The notes under the pieces are model-generated. The model saw only the letters and a list, made by a program, of their open reading frames with translations. It made no database searches and was not told the DNA's origin. The position numbers and the translations under genes were made by a program. Shown piece after piece: positions 50,215 to 57,538 of a stretch of DNA of 64,000 nucleotides. Source of the DNA: Romboutsia hominis (GTDB lineage Bacteria > Bacillota > Clostridia > Peptostreptococcales > Peptostreptococcaceae); assembly GCF_900002575.1 (NCBI RefSeq), contig NZ_LN650648.1, positions 2,643,565 to 2,707,564 of the forward strand, given 5' to 3'. How positions within the stretch are numbered: the first letter of the stretch is position 1; each line of letters starts with the position of its first letter.

Positions 50215-50862
50215 ATGAATAATTATCTTAGAGAGCCAATTAATGGTTTCACACACCTTGCTGGTGCAATCTTATCCTTTATTGGTCTACTAGCATTGGT
50301 AATAAAAACAACATTAAATACCCCATCTACTTTAGAGCTAACAGCTGTAATAATATTTGGATTAAGTATGATTCTTCTATATGCAGCTTCTGCAACTTAT
50401 CATTTAGTTATTTCTAGTGATAAGGTAATAGGATTTTTAAGAAGATTAGACCACGCTATGATATTTGTTTTAATAGCAGGTTCATATACACCATTTTGCT
50501 TGATAGCTTTAGATGGTCCTACTGGATGGATTTTATTTGGAGTTATAATGGCTACTGCTATTGCTGGCATATCTTTTAAATTAATTTGGTTTAACTGCCC
50601 TAGATGGATTTCAACAGCTATATATGTTGCTATGGGATGGATTTCTATATTTCTTATTAGTCCATTATATAAAGCTTTATCATTCCATGGACTTTCTTTA
50701 CTTGTATTAGGTGGAGTTTTTTATACTATAGGAGCTTTAATATATGCAACTAAACCAAAATTTTTAGAATTTAAATACTTAGGTTTTCACGAAATCTTCC
50801 ACATATTTATAATGCTTGGAAGTTTAACTCATTTTTTCTGTGTATTTAATTTTGTCATATAA
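50215..50862 (+). CDS. trhA: PAQR/hemolysin III family membrane protein
   Basis: This 215-residue protein has seven hydrophobic segments. The conserved family residues are visible: GFTHLAGAILSF, SATYHLV, LDHAMIFVLIAGSYTPFC, and the C-terminal FHEIFHIFIMLGSLTHF with three histidines likely to bind a metal. Bacterial members (TrhA, YqfA) are linked to membrane homeostasis; the old name 'hemolysin III' does not prove a toxin. ATG at 50215 follows GGAGG. It stands alone and converges on the histidine kinase gene across a shared terminator. Confidence 0.92.
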   Translation: MNNYLREPINGFTHLAGAILSFIGLLALVIKTTLNTPSTLELTAVIIFGLSMILLYAASATYHLVISSDKVIGFLRRLDHAMIFVLIAGSYTPFCLIALDGPTGWILFGVIMATAIAGISFKLIWFNCPRWISTAIYVAMGWISIFLISPLYKALSFHGLSLLVLGGVFYTIGALIYATKPKFLEFKYLGFHEIFHIFIMLGSLTHFFCVFNFVI

Positions 50863-50863
50863 T

Positions 50864-50903
50864 AAAAAAGGAGAACTATCAGTTTTGATTAGTCTCCTTT
50901 TTT
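50864..50903. terminator. Bidirectional terminator between trhA and the histidine kinase gene
   Basis: AAAAAAGGAGAACTA and its complement TAGTCTCCTTTTTT form a long stem with A- and T-runs on both sides, two bases after the trhA stop and just before the stop of the kinase gene on the other strand. Confidence 0.85.
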
Positions 50904-50909
50904 ATTTAT

Positions 50910-52328
50910 CTAAAGTATTATTTCTATTTTTGTACCACTACCTATATTGCTTTCTACTTTTATATCTCCATTATGAGCCTTTACAATATCTCTACTTATG
51001 GCCATACCTAAGCCTGATCCTTTATGAGCATAACCTGTATTAGTTCCTCTATAATATCTCTCAAATATATACTTAAGATCTTCTTCAGATATTCCCCTTC
51101 CATTATCTTCAATAATTATATGTGTCTTTTCATCCAAAATTATATTTACTTTTATACTTACATCTTCATTATTGTGAATAATAGAGTTGTATAAGAGGTT
51201 ATTTATTGCTCTCTTCATTAGTAATTCATCTATTTTCAATACTATATTATCTTCTTTCGAATTAAAATCTATATATACATTATTATATTTAGGGTTGTTA
51301 AGTATATCTATAATACATCCTCTAACCAGTGATACTATATTCTTTTCTTCCCTGGATATATTTGAATATCCATCTTTTAGCTTCATAGTTAAATTTAAAT
51401 CATCAACTAATTCTTTTATATAGTTTGCCTTACTATCTATAATCTCTGCATATTGAGATACTTCATCTACTTCTATATCATATCCGCTAGACATTAATTC
51501 TGCATATCCTTTTATAGATGCTAAAGGTGTTTTTATATCATGAGAGATATTTGCTATCCACTCATTTCTCATGGATTCGATTTTTTTTCTTTCTCTTTCA
51601 TTTGATTTTAATGTGTCTGCTAAATTATTCAATTTATTAAATACTGGCTTGTATATTCCTTTTTCTTTATAATATGATTCATAGTTTCCACCAGCTAGAT
51701 CTTCAACTCCACCAATTATACTTTTTACAGGTTTAGTTAAAGATTTACTAAATATATACCCTATCACTGTAGCTACTATACAGTCTACTATTATAATCGC
51801 CAATATAACTTTTGATATTATATTTCTTAATGACTCAGATTCAGTAACTATACTAGTTCTACTCACCTTGTTCATTGGAAATCCAATTAGGTATGTATAT
51901 GAGTAATTATTTATATTTTTTTCAGCAACTAAAACTGTAGATTTATTATCTTCTACTCCAGCATATTTATATGTATTTATTAACTGAACAGGTGTGTATT
52001 TATTTCGGATATTATTAGGTGCATTATACTTGTAAATTACACTTCCATCACTGTCTAATATTTGTATCCACATTTTATCTTTTTTTAATATTTCTTTACC
52101 TTTATCATTCACATAAACGTTATTTATATCATCTGTATCATTAAAAATATTTTTATTAAAATCTCTTACAAATGCCTCTACATTATTAAATATTCCATGT
52201 CCATTTTGTGAAGAATCCGCATTTATCATAACAGATATAAAAATAGCTATAGCTATATTTAATTGAACAACTATCATAGCTACTATTACAGTTGATAAAA
52301 GGTACTTTAAAGTCAATTTCCATTTCAT
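50910..52328 (-). CDS. Membrane sensor histidine kinase
   Basis: The protein has 472 residues. Membrane segment one (about 8-35), an extracytoplasmic sensor region (about 36-168), membrane segment two (about 170-192), a HAMP-like linker, the phosphorylation site WIANISHDIKTPLASIKGY with His263, and an ATPase domain (NLLYNSIIHN, IIIEDNGRGISEEDL, GSGLGMAISRDIV) are visible. It should phosphorylate the OmpR-type regulator encoded 20 bases upstream. The stimulus is unknown. Its neighbours, an ABC exporter and an HExxH protein, suggest a cell-envelope or antimicrobial-peptide signal. The sensor region is larger than in the BceS type, which lacks one. Confidence 0.9.
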   Translation of the reverse strand: MKWKLTLKYLLSTVIVAMIVVQLNIAIAIFISVMINADSSQNGHGIFNNVEAFVRDFNKNIFNDTDDINNVYVNDKGKEILKKDKMWIQILDSDGSVIYKYNAPNNIRNKYTPVQLINTYKYAGVEDNKSTVLVAEKNINNYSYTYLIGFPMNKVSRTSIVTESESLRNIISKVILAIIIVDCIVATVIGYIFSKSLTKPVKSIIGGVEDLAGGNYESYYKEKGIYKPVFNKLNNLADTLKSNERERKKIESMRNEWIANISHDIKTPLASIKGYAELMSSGYDIEVDEVSQYAEIIDSKANYIKELVDDLNLTMKLKDGYSNISREEKNIVSLVRGCIIDILNNPKYNNVYIDFNSKEDNIVLKIDELLMKRAINNLLYNSIIHNNEDVSIKVNIILDEKTHIIIEDNGRGISEEDLKYIFERYYRGTNTGYAHKGSGLGMAISRDIVKAHNGDIKVESNIGSGTKIEIIL

Positions 52329-52348
52329 ACTAAATCATCCTTAGCTAT

Positions 52349-53068
52349 CTATTCTTTTACTAAAAACTTATATCCAAGCCCTTTTACATTTATTATATAT
52401 TCTGGCTTTGAAGGATTATCTTCAATCTTTTCTCTCAGTCTTCTTATATGAACCATTATGGTATTATCATATCCTATAAAATCATCTCCCCATACTTCAT
52501 CACAAAACTTTTCTTTACTTATTATCTGATTTTTATGTTTTACCATATACATAAACATCTTTAATTCTTTAGGCTTTAATTCTAATAATTCTCCATTTTT
52601 CTTTACCTCTAAAGTCTGCTCATTCACTTCAAATGGCCCTACTTTTATAATATTATTATTTATTTTTTCTTCTATATTAAATTGCTTCTTACTTCTTCTA
52701 AGTTGAATTTTTACCCTAAGTGCTAGTTCTTTTATGCTAAATGGCTTTGTTATATAATCATCAGCACCTATAGATAATCCTACTAATTTATCTAATTCTT
52801 CTCCTTTCGCTGATAAAAATAATACTGGTATGTCTGATGTTTGTCTTATTTTTTTACATACATCATATCCTTCGATATCCGGAAGCATAATATCTAGTAT
52901 GGCTAAATCTGGATTTTCATTTTTGAATATTTCTAATCCATTAGTTCCATTATCAGCTATATAAATATTTTCAAATCCTTCTTTTTTAAGTGCCTTTTTT
53001 ATTAGCTTTAATATCTCTACTTCGTCATCTACTACTAATATCTTACTTTTTCTTATTAAAGACTCCAC
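52349..53068 (-). CDS. OmpR/PhoB-family response regulator
   Basis: This 239-residue protein has a receiver domain (KILVVDDEVEILKLI, phospho-acceptor Asp59 in AILDIMLPD, Lys in DYITKPFSIKELALR) and a C-terminal winged helix (LKPKELKMFMYMVKH, VMVHIRRLREKIE). The start is a GTG at 53068, six bases after AGGAGGG. It likely binds the direct-repeat operators at 56009-56033 and 57439-57463, which have the layout preferred by OmpR-type regulators. That link is an inference from proximity and site form. Confidence 0.92.
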   Translation of the reverse strand: MESLIRKSKILVVDDEVEILKLIKKALKKEGFENIYIADNGTNGLEIFKNENPDLAILDIMLPDIEGYDVCKKIRQTSDIPVLFLSAKGEELDKLVGLSIGADDYITKPFSIKELALRVKIQLRRSKKQFNIEEKINNNIIKVGPFEVNEQTLEVKKNGELLELKPKELKMFMYMVKHKNQIISKEKFCDEVWGDDFIGYDNTIMVHIRRLREKIEDNPSKPEYIINVKGLGYKFLVKE

Positions 53069-53178
53069 TTAAAACCCTCCTATCACTTCATATAATTTTT
53101 CTTACTACATATTATTTTTTAATTTTACGTTTTTTTATATTTAATTTATACCATATTTTATAACTTTTATTTCTAATG

Positions 53179-53217
53179 AAAAAAGAAAAGCATAACTAAT
53201 GTTTTGCTTTTCTTTTT
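53179..53217 (-). terminator. Terminator after the ABC exporter operon
   Basis: AAAAAGAAAAGCA and TGCTTTTCTTTTTT on the minus strand form the stem, 30 bases past the last permease gene. The two-component genes therefore form a separate transcript. Confidence 0.8.
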
Positions 53218-53246
53218 ATTATTTCTAAATTATTTATATTTATATA

Positions 53247-54002
53247 TTATCTTTCACTTAAAAAACTTCTCTTAGCTAAATTGTAAAATAATACTACTCC
53301 CACTACACTTGTCCCTATAAATACAGCCCATATACTTAATGGTAGTTTATATCTTATAATTGGAGTTGCATACATTCCTAATATAGGCCATTCTAAAACA
53401 TTACTAACCATACCTCTAGCCTCCATAAAGTAAGGTATTGCCATACATGCTCCACCTATTAAAAATGGTACTATTGCATTTTTACTTATAGATGATAAAA
53501 ATAATCCTAAAGCTGCTAGTAAGAATGATCCTATTATTATGTTGATAGTCATCATTAATATCATTTGAATTACTGTTATATTAGATCCGCTATTTCCAAA
53601 GTACCATAAATTCTTTAATGGAGTATCTAATCCTTTAAAGTTTAAGGATACTAATGCTCTTAATACCATTGTATATAATATTGAAAGATTTACTATGCTA
53701 GCACTTACTCCAGCTGCTATAAATTTACTTATAACTAACTGTTTCTTACCATTTTTTGTAGCTTTTATCAATCCATCCATGTTTGAATTATACTCTATAA
53801 TAAAACTTCCTGAAAACATCATAAACATAGTTAATCCCATAAATGGAGCAAGGCCAAACCATTTAGAAAATAAATTTGCATATGTCTCATTAATATCAAA
53901 ATTATAAGTAGAGCTATATGCTAAAAACATTGTTAACATCCAAACAATAATTACTCCAAGCTTAAAATTCTTTTTTATCTCTGCCTTGACAACTGAGAAC
54001 AT
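53247..54002 (-). CDS. ABC-2 type permease
   Basis: This 251-residue membrane protein has about six hydrophobic segments (near 15-32, 50-70, 100-125, 140-165, 172-190 and 222-242). I see no enzymatic motif. It starts two bases after the ATPase gene with GGGAGG upstream and is the third gene of the exporter operon. With two distinct permease genes around one ATPase, the set resembles bacteriocin/lantibiotic immunity or BcrAB-like exporters, but no peptide precursor gene is nearby, so the substrate is open. Confidence 0.8.
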   Translation of the reverse strand: MFSVVKAEIKKNFKLGVIIVWMLTMFLAYSSTYNFDINETYANLFSKWFGLAPFMGLTMFMMFSGSFIIEYNSNMDGLIKATKNGKKQLVISKFIAAGVSASIVNLSILYTMVLRALVSLNFKGLDTPLKNLWYFGNSGSNITVIQMILMMTINIIIGSFLLAALGLFLSSISKNAIVPFLIGGACMAIPYFMEARGMVSNVLEWPILGMYATPIIRYKLPLSIWAVFIGTSVVGVVLFYNLAKRSFLSER

Positions 54003-54004
54003 GA

Positions 54005-54892
54005 TTATACCTCCCTTGCATCTTCTAACTCAAAATAGAACATGTAAACATCTTCAAATCTTGGTTCTGTTAGTTTTGTATTTTCATATGATGGCGCTTT
54101 ATCACTTATTATTCTTAGTTGAGTATCTTCAACACCACGATTTATACTTACTACTTTGTAGTTTCTTTGAATCTCATTTACTTCACTTTCATTTTTTGTA
54201 GTTATTGTATATACTTTACCTTTCATGTCTTCTAAAATTTCTCTATGAGTTCCTTTTAGAAGTAATTTACCATCTTTTATCATAATAGTTTCTTTAGCTA
54301 CTGACTCTATATCAGAAATTATATGAGTTGAAAGTATTACTATTGTTTCCGTTCCTATATTTGATAATAAATTTCTAAATCTAGTTCTCTCCTGAGGGTC
54401 AAGACCTGCTGTTGGTTCATCTAATATTAATATCTTAGGGTTATTCAGTAATGCCTGTGCTATACCAACTCTTCTTTTCATTCCTCCAGAAAACTTAGAC
54501 ACATTCTTATTTCTTACTTCATAAAGACCTACTAATTTTAATAACTCATCTACTTTTTTCTTAGCTTCACTATTATTCATTCCTTTAAGCGCCGCCATGT
54601 ACATTAAAAACTCTCTCGCTTTAAAGTTTTTATATGCATCAAAATCTTGTGGTAAATATCCAACTAAAGCTCTATATTCATCATCTAAAGATACTATATC
54701 TTTTTCGTTATATAATATTTTCCCGCTACTTGGTGTTGTTATAGTTGCTAATTGTTTCATTAAAGTTGATTTACCAGCTCCATTAGGACCTAATAAACCA
54801 TATACTCCACTATTTAAAGTTAAACTTATATTTTCATTTGCATTTTTATGTTTATATGTTTTAGTTAAATTTACAATTTCTAATTTATTCAT
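54005..54892 (-). CDS. ABC transporter ATP-binding protein (BcrA/CcmA-like)
   Basis: It is 295 residues from the ATG at 54892 (MNKLEIVNLTK). An ATG five codons earlier is part of the ribosome binding site ATGGAGGAAG itself. Walker A GLLGPNGAGKSTLMKQL, signature KFSGGMKRRVGIAQALL and Walker B ILILDEPTAGLD are complete. A C-terminal extension of about 80 residues after the switch histidine (STHIISDIES) is usual for drug- and peptide-exporter ATPases. It lies between the two permease genes. Confidence 0.92.
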   Translation of the reverse strand: MNKLEIVNLTKTYKHKNANENISLTLNSGVYGLLGPNGAGKSTLMKQLATITTPSSGKILYNEKDIVSLDDEYRALVGYLPQDFDAYKNFKAREFLMYMAALKGMNNSEAKKKVDELLKLVGLYEVRNKNVSKFSGGMKRRVGIAQALLNNPKILILDEPTAGLDPQERTRFRNLLSNIGTETIVILSTHIISDIESVAKETIMIKDGKLLLKGTHREILEDMKGKVYTITTKNESEVNEIQRNYKVVSINRGVEDTQLRIISDKAPSYENTKLTEPRFEDVYMFYFELEDAREV

Positions 54893-54915
54893 TTTTACTT
54901 CCTCCATATTTTTAT

Positions 54916-55944
54916 TTATCTATTTAGTACTTTCTTAAATACGTAAACATTTAGTAGTATCCCAGATACAATTATTAATCCTAATGTACTTAAACAAGTT
55001 ATAACTAAGTCAAAATTCATTGAAAATAATTTAATTTGACCCATATATGCAGTAGGTATAAAACTATTTTTTGAAAGTATATCTATAAAACTACATTGGT
55101 GTATTATCAGCATTAATTCATAAGGTAAAAATTTAAAAAATACCAGTATTTTTCCCATAGCTATAAATAAAATCGAACAAGATATAGATTGTATCGAGTT
55201 TTTCGTTATAAATGAAAATAAAGCTGAGAATATTGATATAGCTATAAATACTAAAGATATTACCCCTATTTCAGAGGCTATATATTGAACAATACTCATT
55301 TCTCTAACTAAACTTGCTATATTAGATATCCTATATGCTTGTAAGCCTCCATTTACAGGAGCCCCATATTGAATATATGTTGCTATAAAAGTTGCAATTA
55401 AATAAATTGCATAAACAATAATTGGTAAAATTATTGATATTAAAAGCTTTGAATTTAAAGCTTTATATTTGTTTTTAGATGATAAGATTATAGTATCTAC
55501 ATTTGATAATCTTTCATCTGTATATAAATTTGAAGAAAGTGTAACTATTATAGCTACGATAAGTAGTGTAGCTAAAGGAAAAGTTGCTCTATTTTCAAAT
55601 ACTTGATAGAATGTTACATCTTTATATTTTTCACCATTATCTTTACTTAGCTTTTCTTTTGACATTTTGCTAATTTGCTTTTCATTTTCATCTTTTAAAC
55701 CATGAGTATTTTTATTAGCAATCGATTTTATCTCATTTACTTTATTGTCCAATTTTTCCTGTGCTATTACATCTCCTGGCCTTTTGTCTACTATATATTC
55801 ATTTTTACTTTCATCGAAATATTCATTTTCAGTTTCTAACATAGGCTTTACAAATCCAATTTGTATAAATAAAAGTCCCATAAGTATAAGTGCTATTATT
55901 GAGGTTTTATTTTTAACTATTTTTTTTAATTCCCATCTTAACAT
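54916..55944 (-). CDS. ABC-2 type permease with large extracytoplasmic domain
   Basis: This 342-residue protein has a first membrane segment near residues 14-32, a hydrophilic, charged stretch of about 85 residues outside the membrane, then about five further membrane segments to the C-terminus. This layout is common in ABC-2 exporters. It is the first gene of the exporter operon, with ATG at 55944 behind AGAGGAGAA. The promoter and the shared operator lie directly upstream. I cannot assign a substrate. Confidence 0.82.
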   Translation of the reverse strand: MLRWELKKIVKNKTSIIALILMGLLFIQIGFVKPMLETENEYFDESKNEYIVDKRPGDVIAQEKLDNKVNEIKSIANKNTHGLKDENEKQISKMSKEKLSKDNGEKYKDVTFYQVFENRATFPLATLLIVAIIVTLSSNLYTDERLSNVDTIILSSKNKYKALNSKLLISIILPIIVYAIYLIATFIATYIQYGAPVNGGLQAYRISNIASLVREMSIVQYIASEIGVISLVFIAISIFSALFSFITKNSIQSISCSILFIAMGKILVFFKFLPYELMLIIHQCSFIDILSKNSFIPTAYMGQIKLFSMNFDLVITCLSTLGLIIVSGILLNVYVFKKVLNR

Positions 55945-55975
55945 GTTTGTTCTCCTCTCTTGTGATTACAAATTT

Positions 55976-56033
55976 ATTATATATATCTAGATTTACACCA
56001 TCATAAACTTAATCTTAAATAAACCTTACAATT
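55976..56033 (-). promoter_or_regulatory. Promoter and shared operator of the ABC exporter operon
   Basis: TATAAT (55981-55976, minus strand) is preceded, after exactly 27 bases, by AATTGTAAGGTTTATT plus TAAGATTAA (56033-56009). The tandem TAAGG/TAAGA half-sites are 11 bases apart, one DNA turn, as OmpR-type dimers prefer. There is no good -35 box, so activator dependence is likely. Confidence 0.7.
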
Positions 56034-56071
56034 CAAATTTTTCTTATTTAATATAAATTATCTGGCAAAAT

Positions 56072-56114
56072 AAATAAGAGCAAAGCTATTTTTTGCATAA
56101 CTTTGCTCTTATTT
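56072..56114 (-). terminator. Terminator after the HExxH protein gene
   Basis: AAATAAGAGCAAAG and CTTTGCTCTTATTT on the minus strand pair perfectly around a short loop, 11 bases past the stop codon. Confidence 0.85.
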
Positions 56115-56124
56115 ATATATTTTT

Positions 56125-57309
56125 TTAATTATTGTTATTTACTAAATCAACTATTTTTTGTCCTTGTTTTAGTAATTCATTATAATCATTTTCTTCTTTT
56201 ATCTGATTTATTTTATCTTCTGTAATATCTTTATCTGAGATGTTAAAGTATTTCTTTAGTATTTTATATTGAGTTTCTCCATTTTTATCTTTACGATCTT
56301 CTATGCCTTTTTTCCAATTTATATCTATTTTATCCATTACCAACCCTAAAGCAGATCCCGTTTCATACTTCATTGATCTTTCTAAATAAGATGGCGATTC
56401 TGCTTGACCATTTGCAATATAATCATATGCCTGCATAAATGTAACATAGTATGGACTTTCTTTTTTTGCAAGTACAGTTAACTTTCCTCCTGTTAAATCA
56501 CTATATTTATATTCAATGTATCTTGCAGTTCCTTCTATTGCTTCTGTGTTTGTTTCTACTACTAACTGTGGCCATTTTTTATATCTATAAGCACGTACAG
56601 TTGTCCATTGTTTTAGGTACTTCTTAACTTCTTCTTTGTTATTAGTTTCCATGCATTTATCTAAAAGCTTAAATTCTAATCCCATTAAAGCATAGTTTTC
56701 TTTATTTACTGGATAATTTTCTATATACTCTCCATCACCTTTATCATATGTCCAATCTTTTTGCTTATATGTATGGAATGATTCATGTAATAAAAATGAA
56801 GTAAAATCAAAATATAATTCTGGATTTTCTATCATTTTAGGGTGATATTTAAAATAAAAAATACTTTTACCATTAATATCTACAGTACCAAAATTTGAAG
56901 GCGCCCAGGTTGAAATCAGACTTATATCAAACTTACTTATTCTATAAACTTCTGGTAGATTTAAAGATTTAGGCATATTAATTTTCCTTGCAAGAAAGCT
57001 TTTTTCAATTCCTTTTACGTTAACCGCATAGGCATACTTTCTTATAATCCCTTTATCTTTATTAGTTCTTATTAGAATTATAGGCTCCTTATTTAATTTA
57101 TATTTATTGTTCCATAATTTTTCACCATTTTCATTAAATTGTTTATATATACTTGATAACTGTACAAACATTTCTTTATCTACAGAATCAAATTCTTCAT
57201 ATTTAGTCTTATATACTTTATTTAATACAATGTTACTTAATATAGTTAATACTAACAAAACTATAATAGTTGAGATTATTATAAGTGCTTTACTAGGTTT
57301 TTTCTTCAT
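56125..57309 (-). CDS. Membrane-anchored putative zinc peptidase (HExxH)
   Basis: It is 394 residues from the ATG at 57309 (MKKKPSKAL), the only candidate start with a nearby AAAGGAG (13 bases away, rather far). Upstream in-frame starts to 57393 lie almost at the predicted transcription start. One membrane segment (about 8-30) puts the rest outside the cell. FLLHESFHTYKQ (His175, Glu176, His179) is an HExxH zinc site, and NTEAIEGTARYIE about 80 residues later could give the third ligand, as in gluzincin peptidases. I do not recognise a named family. It shares its operator with the ABC exporter operon, so a joint envelope-stress or peptide-handling role is inferred. Confidence 0.65.
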   Translation of the reverse strand: MKKKPSKALIIISTIIVLLVLTILSNIVLNKVYKTKYEEFDSVDKEMFVQLSSIYKQFNENGEKLWNNKYKLNKEPIILIRTNKDKGIIRKYAYAVNVKGIEKSFLARKINMPKSLNLPEVYRISKFDISLISTWAPSNFGTVDINGKSIFYFKYHPKMIENPELYFDFTSFLLHESFHTYKQKDWTYDKGDGEYIENYPVNKENYALMGLEFKLLDKCMETNNKEEVKKYLKQWTTVRAYRYKKWPQLVVETNTEAIEGTARYIEYKYSDLTGGKLTVLAKKESPYYVTFMQAYDYIANGQAESPSYLERSMKYETGSALGLVMDKIDINWKKGIEDRKDKNGETQYKILKKYFNISDKDITEDKINQIKEENDYNELLKQGQKIVDLVNNNN

Positions 57310-57405
57310 TAATGGTTTATTTCTCCTTTTGTAATTTCTTCTAAAAATCATTTTTTCATAATAAATTTTTAATATGTATACTTTATTTTTCACATATGTT
57401 TATTC

Positions 57406-57463
57406 ATTATATATAAATAAATTTAAATTTCTGTAAAATTAATCTTAAATAAACCTTACAATT
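57406..57463 (-). promoter_or_regulatory. Promoter and shared operator of the HExxH protein gene
   Basis: TATAAT (57411-57406) lies exactly 27 bases after the same AATTGTAAGGTTTATT-TAAGATTAA block (57463-57439). At least 25 bases are identical to the exporter operator; the 27-base spacers differ in sequence. Confidence 0.7.
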
Positions 57464-57502
57464 CTTATTTTTCTTAATTAATATATAAAATATACTTTAA
57501 AT

Positions 57503-57534
57503 AAAAAAAACGAACTCAATTGAGTTCGTTTTTT
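57503..57534 (-). terminator. Terminator after cadA
   Basis: The perfect self-complementary stem AACGAACTCAATTGAGTTCG on the minus strand is followed by eight T, five bases after the cadA stop. Confidence 0.9.
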
Positions 57535-57538
57535 ACTT

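Noticed and set aside
50910-55944. A lantibiotic or bacteriocin biosynthesis cluster around the two-component system and exporter
   Set aside because: No precursor peptide, modification enzyme or dedicated leader peptidase gene was found; only the regulatory and export parts are present.
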